Positions 1 to 8,048 of a DNA stretch of 64,000 bases are shown here, piece by piece. Origin of the DNA: JALNZF01 sp964447405 (lineage in GTDB: Bacteria > Nitrospirota > UBA9217); the NCBI GenBank assembly GCA_964447405.1, contig CAYUSP010000004.1:248001-312000 (forward strand), given 5' to 3'. Each line of letters opens with the position of its first letter. The stretch's first letter is position 1. The notes beneath the pieces are model-generated. The model saw only the letters and a list, made by a program, of their open reading frames with translations, searched no databases and was not told the origin of the DNA. The translations under genes and the position numbers were made by a program.

Positions 1-2317
1 TCTCCTTCATCTCCCACACGCCGCAGGGGCAGATGCCGGCGCAGAATCCGCATCCAATGCACTTGGACTCATCCACGACATACTCAAAGGAGTTTGCGGC
101 GAGCTTATTGCGCGTAATCGCCCCGTAATAGCACGACTCTACGCACATGCCGCAGTCCCGGCAACTTCCGCAAGACATGCAGCGGTCCGCTTCTTTCCGT
201 GGAGTGAACTTGATGTCCGTGCGGCAGACCTCGTAATACTGCGTCTTGATCCGATCGTAGGGTATCACGAGCCGTTCTTCGGGAACGTAATCCGTGTTCA
301 TGAGCAAGGCGTGGACCTTGTCAGCTGCAACCTTGCCCGCTCCTATGGCGTGGGTGACGAGGCCCGGCTTCGTAGCGTCGCCAATGGCAAAGACCTTCAC
401 GTCCGAGGTCTGGCCCAGTTCATTGACCGTGATATAGCCGCGTTCGGTATTGATCGACGGCGGCAGGAAATCCAGCATTGGTTTGTCGCCTATGGATATG
501 ATGACCACATCCGCGTCGAGGCTCGTGTTGTCCTTGAAATAGATCTTCTTGGCTTTGGCGTCGTATCGCTCTGTCAGCTTCGGGAACTGAATCTGCGTGC
601 CCTTTGACGCGGCAAGCTCCATTTCTTTGCCGAATGCAGCTGGTTTTTGAACATCCACGGCGATCACGGACTCGGCTCCATGGTCCCAGGCCTGGCAGGC
701 GATGTCCATACCCACGTTGCCCGCGCCTATCACCACGACCTTTTTGCCCTTCATGTTCCGCGGTTTGCCAAAATTTATTTCTTTGAGAAAATCGATACCC
801 TTAACCACGTCCTCGTGTCCCGGAAACGGGATCACTCGGCCTTCCTGCGCGCCCACGGCTATGACCACCACGTCATGGTCTTTATAGAGGGAATCGAACT
901 TCTTTTTGTCCACCAGCGACTTCACCTGCACCTTGACGCCGATCTCTGCGAAACGCGCGAGCTCTTTGTCCAGGATCTTCTTGGGCAGACGCTCGCGGGG
1001 AATGCACATCTCCAGTTTGCCGCCGATCTTTGACGAAGCTTCATAGAGGTCGACGGTATGCCCCTTCAAACCGAGCTGCCATGCAGCAGAAAGTCCTCCT
1101 GGCCCACCGCCAATGACAGCAACGCTCTGGCCGGTCGCCTTCGCCTTCTTCGGGGCTTTCAAGTTCAACGCGGCAGTGCCATATTCCTTGATGTTCAGCG
1201 GTTCATCGACTCTGCCGCGCGTGCAATCGGTCATGCAGAGATTGGGGCAGACCGTGCCGCAAACCGTTGCCGGGAGCGGGCTGTACTGGAGCACCAGGGA
1301 CAATGCTTCCGCGGTTCTCCCCTGCCTGAGGAGAGACGCCCGTTTATGCGACGGGATGCGCGACGGGCAGGCATAGGTGCAGGGAGGAAGATATTTGTCA
1401 TTCTTCCAGATTGGCATCCATCTGCGTTCCTCGCCAGTAGTGATATAGGGAAGCACTGACCGGTCATGGGTGAGATAGGCGCCGAACATGCCTCCCTTGC
1501 CCACTTCCTTCTCCCATACGTTCACGCGGAACTCGGACAGGCCCATTTTGAGCCTGCCCTTTGCTTTTGCCTTCTCCGCCGGTGTGTAAGAGATGAGCTT
1601 CTTCCAGGCTGCAACATCCCGAGTCAGGTCATCGTAATGGGACATGCGGTCGATAGCCGTGAGATACGGCTTCATGTTCGCGCACAACCATTCCCAGTCC
1701 TGCGGAGTAAGGTCCGCAAGCTTTACATCGGCCTTGCTGTATTCATTGATGGGACCACGGAAATAGACCGTGCCGCCTACCATGCCCACACAGGGACGAT
1801 AGCCCAGGATGTTTTCTGGATCTCGGGGCTCCACGCCGCAGACCACGGCAATGCCGCCCGCCTTGAACTCGGCAAAGGAGTCGCCCACGCCTCTGAAGTA
1901 CCAGGACTCAAGGTCCGCGAAGCGTGGGTTTTTCTTGGTCATGGTATCGCACCGCGCGCCGCCGCCGCCCTGCACATAGAGCTTGCCCTGGGCTGCCGCG
2001 TTGTGCGCTCCGTTGGCCACATCACCGAGCACCGTGATGATCGCGCCGCAGTTGAGCCATCCCGCGTCGTCGGATGAGCTTCCTTTAACAAGTATTTCGG
2101 TGCCGTCCATGCCCATGCTGCCCACGCGCTGGCCGCTGGTGCCTTCGATGGTCACTTTCACGCTGCCGTATTGGGGCCAGATGCGGCCGCCGATGCCGTG
2201 CTGGCCGTCTGCCTGGACCGTGATCTCACGCGCGCCGTCCTTGAGTGCCTTCTGGAGTTGTGCTTCCAGTTCCTTGGAGGAGACCCGTTTTCCGTTTATG
2301 TTGCCGTTGATGATCAT
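1..2317 (-). CDS. gltB3: Glutamate synthase GXGXG domain fused to GltD-like NAD(P)H/FAD subunit with C-terminal ferredoxin (3' partial)
   Basis: Minus-strand frame is open from ATG at 2317 to the window edge (772 codons seen; the C-terminus lies outside). Domains in order: GXGXG beta-helix of glutamate synthase (about residues 1-215); GltD N-terminal Fe-S domain (CTYACP about 312, then CGTVCPNLC about 355); FAD Rossmann motif GGGPGG (about 400); NAD(P)H Rossmann motif GAGNVG (about 525); C-terminal 2x[4Fe-4S] ferredoxin (CMSCGSCRDC about 712, CIGCGFC about 755). An AAAGG Shine-Dalgarno sits 7-8 nt upstream. It lies 69 nt after the FMN subunit in the same operon. Known for the family: GltD supplies reducing equivalents and the GXGXG domain is a structural part of the synthase. 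Inference: one polypeptide carries the GltB C-terminal domain plus the electron-input subunit of a split glutamate synthase. Confidence 0.9.
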   Translation of the reverse strand, partial: MIINGNINGKRVSSKELEAQLQKALKDGAREITVQADGQHGIGGRIWPQYGSVKVTIEGTSGQRVGSMGMDGTEILVKGSSSDDAGWLNCGAIITVLGDVANGAHNAAAQGKLYVQGGGGARCDTMTKKNPRFADLESWYFRGVGDSFAEFKAGGIAVVCGVEPRDPENILGYRPCVGMVGGTVYFRGPINEYSKADVKLADLTPQDWEWLCANMKPYLTAIDRMSHYDDLTRDVAAWKKLISYTPAEKAKAKGRLKMGLSEFRVNVWEKEVGKGGMFGAYLTHDRSVLPYITTGEERRWMPIWKNDKYLPPCTYACPSRIPSHKRASLLRQGRTAEALSLVLQYSPLPATVCGTVCPNLCMTDCTRGRVDEPLNIKEYGTAALNLKAPKKAKATGQSVAVIGGGPGGLSAAWQLGLKGHTVDLYEASSKIGGKLEMCIPRERLPKKILDKELARFAEIGVKVQVKSLVDKKKFDSLYKDHDVVVIAVGAQEGRVIPFPGHEDVVKGIDFLKEINFGKPRNMKGKKVVVIGAGNVGMDIACQAWDHGAESVIAVDVQKPAAFGKEMELAASKGTQIQFPKLTERYDAKAKKIYFKDNTSLDADVVIISIGDKPMLDFLPPSINTERGYITVNELGQTSDVKVFAIGDATKPGLVTHAIGAGKVAADKVHALLMNTDYVPEERLVIPYDRIKTQYYEVCRTDIKFTPRKEADRCMSCGSCRDCGMCVESCYYGAITRNKLAANSFEYVVDESKCIGCGFCAGICPCGVWEMKE

Positions 2318-2337
2318 CGTTTTTACCTTTATCTATT

Positions 2338-2385
2338 TAAACCACGGGCTTCGCACACGGTTTAAACCGTGTTCATCCGTGGTTA
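2338..2385. repeat. Intergenic palindrome between gltB2 and gltB3
   Basis: An 18-nt perfect palindrome (ACACGGTTTAAACCGTGT, 2355-2372) is enclosed by CCACGG (2342-2347) and CCGTGG (2377-2382), so the RNA can form a long hairpin between the two glutamate synthase genes. The phrase resembles the dispersed 'atccgtgt' sequences near 32104 and 39495. It may be a dispersed repeat or an mRNA-processing or stability element. There is no U-tract, so it is not a classical terminator. Confidence 0.55.
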
Positions 2386-2386
2386 T

Positions 2387-4042
2387 TTAGCAAACATACG
2401 AAATCGACAGCCGGTCCGCTATTTCCTTGTCACCTACACCGAGCGCGTCGGACATGCCGATCGGCAGTTCCGTGCTCCTGCCCAGGGGTGCGAAGATCTT
2501 CTTCAGCTCCATGTCGGCTGCTTTGAACACCTCCACAACCCGTTCGGCGACCTTGTCGGGATCAAGCCTGCGGTAGAGCTTGGGGTCCTGCGTGGTGATG
2601 CCGCGCGGGCATTTGCCGAGATTGCAGACATTGCAGCGGTTGTACTCGTCGCCAAAACAGCCCGCAGCAGCCTGCATCATGTACTTGCCGATATCCACGG
2701 CTGATGCACCGAGCATGATGAGCGCGGCCGCGTTCGCCGCCAGGTTGCCGCCCTTGCCCACGCCGCCTGCGGCGATCAGTGGAAGCTCGTTCTGTTTGCC
2801 CTGCTTCACGAGGTCCAGATAGCAGTCGCGGATGTTCGATGCGATGGGATGCCCCATTTTGTCCATGGACACGTTGTACGCAGCGCCCGTGCCGCCGTCT
2901 TCGCCGTCTATGCAGAGCGCGGCTGCGTAGGGATTGCGGGCAAGGTTATTGAGAACAGCACGTGCCGTCTTCGTGCCTGAGATCTTGGGATAGACCGGCA
3001 CGCGGAAGCCCCAGGCCATGGACATGGACTGGATCATTTTCGCGACCGCTTCTTCGATTGAGTATTTCGTCTGATGTGTAGGTGGTGATGCCAGGTCCAC
3101 GAACTGGGGAACGCCGCGGATCTTGGCGATCAGGCCGAGCACTTTGTATGCCTGGAGCAGACCGCCGTCGCCGGGCTTTGCCCCCTGTCCGTACTTAATC
3201 TCGATGGCGCAGGGGTCCTCGATCATATCCGGGAGCGCCCGGATGATCTCGTCCCAGCCAAAGTAACCCGAGGCGATCTGGAGAATGAAGTACTTAAGGT
3301 ACCTTGATTTCAAAATGCTCGGAGGCATGCCGCCTTCGCCCGAACACATGACCACCGGGATGCCCTCGACCTCATTGAGGTAGGTGATGCCCATGGCAAG
3401 GCCTTCCCACATGTGGGGGGACAGAGCGCCGATGGACATGGAACCGATGCGGATCGGGAAGATCTCGCGCACCGGCGGGATGAACGTGTGATTGGTAAGC
3501 AGCAGTTTGTCGCCCTCGACCCTGAGCGGAAGCTTCTCAGCCGGAAGGTTTCTTCCCAGCAGGGTCCGGATGCGGAATTCGTGCCTGCCAGCGTCAAGCG
3601 CCGGGTCGGTAAGCATGGAAATACGCGTGAACTTGAGCTTGTCAAGCGTCGACATTGCCGGATCGTTCCGCCTGCCGCCCCGCATATAGGGAATGCCGCC
3701 CTTGTTCTTGAAGTGGTAGAACTTGTGCTGGAAATTGTACTCCGGGAATATGGCGTCGGTCGGGCAGACGAGGGAGCAGGTCCCGCAGCCGATGCAGTAG
3801 CGTTCGATGTCCGTGGTCTGGCGCACGACCTGGCTCAGGCGGCGGCTAACCTTCGGTTCGGGCGCAGCCCCTTCTGATGTAACCACCCGCTGGGTGTAGA
3901 TCGTGGGTTCGATAGCCTTCACCGGGCAGACGGCGGTGCAGCGGCCGCAGCGAGTGCAGCGGTCCTCGCGCCATTGGATGATATACGGAAGCTCTTTCAG
4001 CGAGAGCTGGTGGTTCTTGTCTAACCGTGCAGCTGATTCCAT
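2387..4042 (-). CDS. gltB2: Glutamate synthase FMN (synthase) subunit with N-terminal 2x[4Fe-4S] ferredoxin domain
   Basis: 551 aa. The N-terminus has two [4Fe-4S] motifs, CTRCGRCTAVCP (about 29-40) and CIGCGTCSLVCP (about 83-94). The central TIM-barrel glutamate synthase domain (about 150-500) has the FMN/2-oxoglutarate signatures IKYGQGAKPG and GEDGGTG. The [3Fe-4S] motif CNVCNLGKC is at 470-478. This is the archaeal-type GltB2: it makes glutamate from 2-oxoglutarate and ammonia channelled from the amidotransferase. Start chosen at ATG 4042, with GGGAGG 7-8 nt upstream. It overlaps the end of gltB1 by 22 nt, implying translational coupling. Confidence 0.95.
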   Translation of the reverse strand: MESAARLDKNHQLSLKELPYIIQWREDRCTRCGRCTAVCPVKAIEPTIYTQRVVTSEGAAPEPKVSRRLSQVVRQTTDIERYCIGCGTCSLVCPTDAIFPEYNFQHKFYHFKNKGGIPYMRGGRRNDPAMSTLDKLKFTRISMLTDPALDAGRHEFRIRTLLGRNLPAEKLPLRVEGDKLLLTNHTFIPPVREIFPIRIGSMSIGALSPHMWEGLAMGITYLNEVEGIPVVMCSGEGGMPPSILKSRYLKYFILQIASGYFGWDEIIRALPDMIEDPCAIEIKYGQGAKPGDGGLLQAYKVLGLIAKIRGVPQFVDLASPPTHQTKYSIEEAVAKMIQSMSMAWGFRVPVYPKISGTKTARAVLNNLARNPYAAALCIDGEDGGTGAAYNVSMDKMGHPIASNIRDCYLDLVKQGKQNELPLIAAGGVGKGGNLAANAAALIMLGASAVDIGKYMMQAAAGCFGDEYNRCNVCNLGKCPRGITTQDPKLYRRLDPDKVAERVVEVFKAADMELKKIFAPLGRSTELPIGMSDALGVGDKEIADRLSISYVC

Positions 4043-5130
4043 ACCGTAACCTCCCGCGCGCCGGGCGCGATGATCGCCATATCGTATTTCATGGGGAAGA
4101 TGTCCCGGGTCTTATCCCGGTCCGGGACCGCGCTGTCAACGCCGCATACCTCGGACATGAGGGCATACTTGCCGGGTTTGCCTCCGATAGCCCCGGGCCG
4201 GAGCTTTTTCGAGTCCTGCGCCATGAACACGGACCCGTCGGGCGTGAATCCGATCACGCAGTTGGGGCCGTCGATGCAGAGCGGGCGCAGCGATTTTTTG
4301 ATAAGCCGGAGCGGCTCCGCGTCGGACCGCTTCGCGATCTCTGCGTCCTTCAGAGGTGTGATCACGTCCTTGTAATAGTGAAGCGGGTAGCCGAGGGTGC
4401 GGTTCGTGTAGTGCAGGATGTGGGTGAATACTTCGGAGTCAGAATTGTAGCCCATGTATCCAGGATTGCCGCGGCCCATCAGGTATTCGCGGATAGGAAC
4501 GAAGGCCGTGTTCTCACCGTTCGTCATGGTGCCGTAGCCCTGGATGAAAAAGGGATGGCAGGCATACAAATAGATGGCGTAATTGGTGTTCTGCCTGCCC
4601 TGGGCTAGGACGATCCGTGACTTGACATCGGACCGGTCGAGCCCGAAGAACTCGCCGACCTGGAGCGGATCGCCTACTTCCTTGAGCGTAAGCACATCAG
4701 GATAGAAGGAGAACACAAAGAGGGACTCATCGGGCTCGCCCATTTTTCTGAGAGCAAGCCTCGTGCTCAGGAGAAGGTCCTCCTTTGCGGACAGCGGTTT
4801 GTCCCAGTAGCTTTCAGGATAATCGTACACCTTGGCAAGATAATGCTCCCGGCGTTCAATGCCCGGTACATTCTTGATGTTCGGCGCCCAGGTCAGCTTT
4901 TCCTTGAATCCGTGCGCCTTCATGTACTCATCCAGGTCCTGCAGGCCCTGGCCCGAGCAGACGGCGGACAGCACCGGGTACCCCTTGAACTCCTCAAAGG
5001 GCCCGCCCAGGTCTTTGAGCATGAGCCCCAGGCCGGACCCGTCATGCCCTTCCTTCATGGTCTCGAGCGCGTGGATGTTCTCCATGGGGGAGATATACTC
5101 GCTCGAGGTGATTGCGCTCAAACGACACAT
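4021..5130 (-). CDS. gltB1: Glutamate synthase glutamine amidotransferase (class II) subunit
   Basis: 369 aa. Begins Met-Cys-Arg-Leu: Cys2 becomes the N-terminal nucleophile of class II (Ntn) amidotransferases after Met removal. The remainder contains the glutamine amidotransferase type 2 fold, as in archaeal GltB1. It hydrolyses glutamine to release ammonia for the synthase subunit. GAGGAG lies about 8 nt before ATG 5130. It is the first gene of the split glutamate synthase operon; the attenuator and promoter at 5371-5457 lie directly upstream. Together with the two downstream genes it reconstitutes a full glutamate synthase from three polypeptides. Confidence 0.92.
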   Translation of the reverse strand: MCRLSAITSSEYISPMENIHALETMKEGHDGSGLGLMLKDLGGPFEEFKGYPVLSAVCSGQGLQDLDEYMKAHGFKEKLTWAPNIKNVPGIERREHYLAKVYDYPESYWDKPLSAKEDLLLSTRLALRKMGEPDESLFVFSFYPDVLTLKEVGDPLQVGEFFGLDRSDVKSRIVLAQGRQNTNYAIYLYACHPFFIQGYGTMTNGENTAFVPIREYLMGRGNPGYMGYNSDSEVFTHILHYTNRTLGYPLHYYKDVITPLKDAEIAKRSDAEPLRLIKKSLRPLCIDGPNCVIGFTPDGSVFMAQDSKKLRPGAIGGKPGKYALMSEVCGVDSAVPDRDKTRDIFPMKYDMAIIAPGAREVTVWNQLHG

Positions 5131-5370
5131 GCTTTTGCTCCTCTTTTAGTAATGCCCGCAGCGTTGGGAACTCACCCGATCGGGTAACATCCGGATACGA
5201 AATTCAACAGCCAGCAGCCGTGATCGCTTACCATCTTATTATAGACCGGATGTTTTGGATTGTGGATGATAGATAAGGTTATTTTCTGTTCATCGGAATC
5301 CAGGTTCTTGGCGAGAAGATCCATCTCCCTGTGATCATACGGAGAGCGTCCTGCGCCATAAAACGACGGC

Positions 5371-5397
5371 AAAAAAAGCCCCTTTTGAGGGGCTTTT
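5371..5397 (-). terminator. Intrinsic terminator-like hairpin (candidate attenuator) in the glt leader
   Basis: On the minus strand, AAAAGCCCC and GGGGCTTTT form a 9-bp stem with a 6-nt loop, followed at once by a run of seven U residues. It lies about 24 nt after the predicted start of the glt transcript and about 240 nt before gltB1, so it would stop the operon's own leader transcript. Flanking ACGGCAA (upstream) and TTGCCGT (downstream) are complementary and could form a competing structure. The hairpin is seen directly; attenuation is inferred. Confidence 0.7.
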
Positions 5398-5427
5398 CGA
5401 CGGTAATACCTTGCCGTGCGAGTGGGT

Positions 5428-5457
5428 ACAATACACCGGGTTTAGCTGCACTGTCAA
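5428..5457 (-). promoter_or_regulatory. Sigma70-type promoter of the glt operon
   Basis: Minus strand -35 TTGACA (5457-5452), 18-nt spacer, -10 TATTGT (5433-5428). Predicted start is near 5421, upstream of the attenuator hairpin and gltB1. The consensus -35 makes this the best promoter seen for the split glutamate synthase genes. Confidence 0.6.
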
Positions 5458-5471
5458 GCGAAAATTGCAGT

Positions 5472-5632
5472 GTTTCAGGTTTCTCAAGCACTCTGCGTCG
5501 CGGTCGTGCGTTCCTTGCATACGGCCAATGAGTTCAACCTGAAACCGCTGCGGTTTGAGGCTCAGAGGAACTATGGAGTTCACCTACAATTCTATAACAT
5601 CGACCAGACAAAACAATTGTCTGTTTCAGGTT
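5472..5632. repeat. Cluster of dyads upstream of the glt promoter
   Basis: GTTTCAGGTT occurs at 5472-5481 and 5623-5632 and inverted (AACCTGAAAC) at 5536-5545. Overlapping the inverted copy is a 15-nt palindrome, AAACCGCTGCGGTTT (5542-5556). A 7-bp inverted repeat, CAGACAA/TTGTCTG, lies at 5605-5623. All are upstream of the -35 at 5457-5452 and downstream of no gene. They could be operators for a nitrogen regulator. They do not match the archaeal NrpR site GGAA-N6-TTCC. Confidence 0.45.
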
Positions 5633-5797
5633 TAAACATAACATCAAAGTTCATGGATTATATATACCCATTGCGCCTTGTTAATAAAAATCCACAAGAT
5701 ATCACTTCTGAAGTTTGACCATAAATATCACTCATACACTTCCTACAATAGGTAAACGTGTTGCAGCTACTGGTTTAAACTCTGCACTTTAAACATC

Positions 5798-5826
5798 TTG
5801 ACTTTCAATTTGACATTAAGCATAAT
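5798..5826 (+). promoter_or_regulatory. Sigma70-type promoter for the M23 lipoprotein
   Basis: -35 TTGACT (5798-5803), 17-nt spacer, -10 CATAAT (5821-5826). It lies about 95 nt upstream of the ATG at 5920 with no gene between. Spacing and sequence are good for sigma70 recognition. Confidence 0.45.
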
Positions 5827-5919
5827 TTTGTCGATACCTTTTTTGCAAGCGCAACTAATTATCGCAAAAATGAAATCATTAAGCGACACGAGTGGTACTT
5901 TCTGGGGAGATTATGCTAT

Positions 5920-7764
5920 ATGATTTTACATTTCCTTAAAAGGTTGATTTGTCTGGCGCTGATTCTTATAACATTGATTTTAACGGGTTGCGATAAAAAG
6001 AACAAGGAAAGCACAAATGCCACAACACTGCTGCCGCCGACGCCGACACTGGGGACAGCGGCTTCCGGAAATATTACATCTGTCATTACTGGGACAAGTG
6101 AAACTATTACTTTAGCAAATATTGCCACCATTAATGTGTCAGCGGGAAGCCTCCTTACAGGGCAGCAAGTAACTGTTTCAGCAACGAGCAACCAAGCCAC
6201 CGCACTGGTATTTGATCATGCTACTTTTATATTTGATGTGGTCGCACGGCAACCCTATGAGATACGGATTAATCTTGGGACTTCTGCTTCACCTACCATA
6301 CCTCTTAAGCTAACTGTTAATCTCCCGATTAGCTTCACTTCAGCTTTACCTGCAGATGCAATAATTGTCGCATTTGGTCAGACGGATATTGATGACAATA
6401 TAAACGGATTTGACGCAATTTTTAGCACATTTGACAGTGCTTTGCATACTCTTTCCCTAGATTTGTCGCCAGATTTTTTTTCTCAGAACAATTCAGGCAA
6501 TGGGACATATGAAGCAGTTATCATCATCGGGTATATTAATGATATTAGGACAATGAAATCACCGGCAAAGCTTGCGCCATGGTACGCAAAGGCGTTGCAT
6601 TATCCGGTTGGGCCATTGGATGTTTGGTTAAATTCGCCTATTACTACAAAGCGGACAGTTGCTAGTTACAACGGCGCATGCTCGACTGGCAGGCTCAATG
6701 TTGACGGACATTATGGCGAGCCAAGACCCCACAATTCTGTTGGCTATCACCGTGGTGTAGATTTCAAGACCACTGACGGCGAAGGAATAATTGCAGCCGC
6801 TGATGGTACAATCAAGTGGCGTCGTCTCGAGGGCTATGGCGATACTGCAATAATCACACATGTTGATGGTTCCAAGACCTTGTATGCACATTTGTTGAGC
6901 CAAGGTACAATGACACAAGTAAAAAAGGGTGGTAAATTTGCAGAGGCTGGAATTAGTGACAATGAAAGATGCGGAGGCCAAAATCCTCATCTTCATTTTG
7001 AATGGATACCATTTCCGGTAAACGCTTTGAATGTATCAGGTAGGATTGATCCACTGCCGCACATTCAAAATCTTTCAAATATCATTCATGATCCGCATGG
7101 AGTTGCAAATACATCTGTTGTTCTGTCTGGCCAGAGCAGCACTGTCCAGTTAAGTGCAATGGGCACGACTGCCTTTTTCCCTACCCCAGAGGTCGTCATT
7201 AACGAAGACAAAGATGGGGTGCCCATACCAGTGCAAGACATTACATGGAGCTCCGTTGATGATACTATTGCATCTGTCGACCCAAAAACAGGTGTAGTTA
7301 CAGCCGTAAGTTGCGGGACAACGACCATAAAAGCGGAACAAAAGTCGTCGGATCTTAATGTCAATGTTGCGACTATATCTGTTTCATGTAATGCTAGTGG
7401 TATTAAGATATTAGATGCATTTTGTACACTTGATACGCCGACTACTTATAGAGTAAATTGGCACGGAGTAGCATGTGCTCCGAATGGCATAACTTTGCAA
7501 GGATGGTCTGTTCCAAACAATGGCCAAGGTGGTTCTACCAAATATGGTATTGTGTGTTCGACCTGGCCAGGAAGTTTAAATGGATACAACATGGGTCAAT
7601 GCATTAATAATACAGGTGGTCCAAGCCAAACAGAATTTTGGGGATTTAATACCGTTTCATTCAGGCCGTATGCGGCGCAAGGTGTTCTCTATGAAGGGAT
7701 AGTTGGCTATGGCACTATTAATAATATAATTTTCAGTGCTGAATATTATGTAAATTGTCCGTAA
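5920..7764 (+). CDS. Lipoprotein with M23 (LytM) metallopeptidase and Big2 immunoglobulin-like domain
   Basis: 614 aa. A signal peptide ends in lipobox LTGC (Cys24). A beta-rich N-terminal region precedes an M23 domain (about 265-350) with the zinc motifs HRGVD, LYAHL and HLHFE, all apparently intact. A bacterial Ig-like Big2 segment follows (about 385-490: TWSS..., GVVTAVSCGTTTI), then a cysteine-containing C-terminal region I do not recognise. M23 enzymes are peptidoglycan endopeptidases; here the protein would be anchored in the outer or inner membrane. Base composition is AT-rich compared with most of the window, suggesting horizontal acquisition. Start: ATG 5920 with GGGGAG 12-13 nt upstream. 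It is convergent with the FG-GAP lipoprotein. Confidence 0.85.
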   Translation: MILHFLKRLICLALILITLILTGCDKKNKESTNATTLLPPTPTLGTAASGNITSVITGTSETITLANIATINVSAGSLLTGQQVTVSATSNQATALVFDHATFIFDVVARQPYEIRINLGTSASPTIPLKLTVNLPISFTSALPADAIIVAFGQTDIDDNINGFDAIFSTFDSALHTLSLDLSPDFFSQNNSGNGTYEAVIIIGYINDIRTMKSPAKLAPWYAKALHYPVGPLDVWLNSPITTKRTVASYNGACSTGRLNVDGHYGEPRPHNSVGYHRGVDFKTTDGEGIIAAADGTIKWRRLEGYGDTAIITHVDGSKTLYAHLLSQGTMTQVKKGGKFAEAGISDNERCGGQNPHLHFEWIPFPVNALNVSGRIDPLPHIQNLSNIIHDPHGVANTSVVLSGQSSTVQLSAMGTTAFFPTPEVVINEDKDGVPIPVQDITWSSVDDTIASVDPKTGVVTAVSCGTTTIKAEQKSSDLNVNVATISVSCNASGIKILDAFCTLDTPTTYRVNWHGVACAPNGITLQGWSVPNNGQGGSTKYGIVCSTWPGSLNGYNMGQCINNTGGPSQTEFWGFNTVSFRPYAAQGVLYEGIVGYGTINNIIFSAEYYVNCP

Positions 7765-8048
7765 ACAGCAGCTAGATGTCTTGTGCTCTTTTATTAAAGA
7801 TGAAATACTTTGCCGAATATTTTGATTGACGAGTATGTTAATCAATCAAGTGGCTGATTTGCTAATTAAATAAAATTGCAGGTTACAGATTACAAAAATG
7901 AACCTATAACGACTGCAAGGCATAAATTTGCACATATCTTTTGCATGCTGCGAAATTCATCGATGAGTAGGTGTTGATAAGTTAATGAGAAACAAGTAGT
8001 AACATTCTTTGTGCTTTTGCGTAAATTAACTTGTTCGCTGGAAAATTT

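Larger units (their letters stand above)
5458..5919. other. Gene-free AT-rich intergenic region
   Basis: Apart from the dyads at 5472-5632 and the promoter at 5798-5826, no gene is convincing here. The 82-aa plus frame at 5470-5718 has no ribosome site or recognisable domain. Composition shifts to AT-rich from about 5580 and stays so to about 9790, marking the left edge of an accessory stretch. Confidence 0.5.

Noticed and set aside
311..2365. Several plus-strand frames of 60-203 codons opposite the left-edge gene
   Set aside because: They are antisense shadows of the gltB3/GltD fusion, whose minus-strand frame is uninterrupted with clear Fe-S and Rossmann motifs.
5470..5718. 82-codon plus frame upstream of the M23 lipoprotein
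   Set aside because: No ribosome site or domain; covers regulatory dyads.
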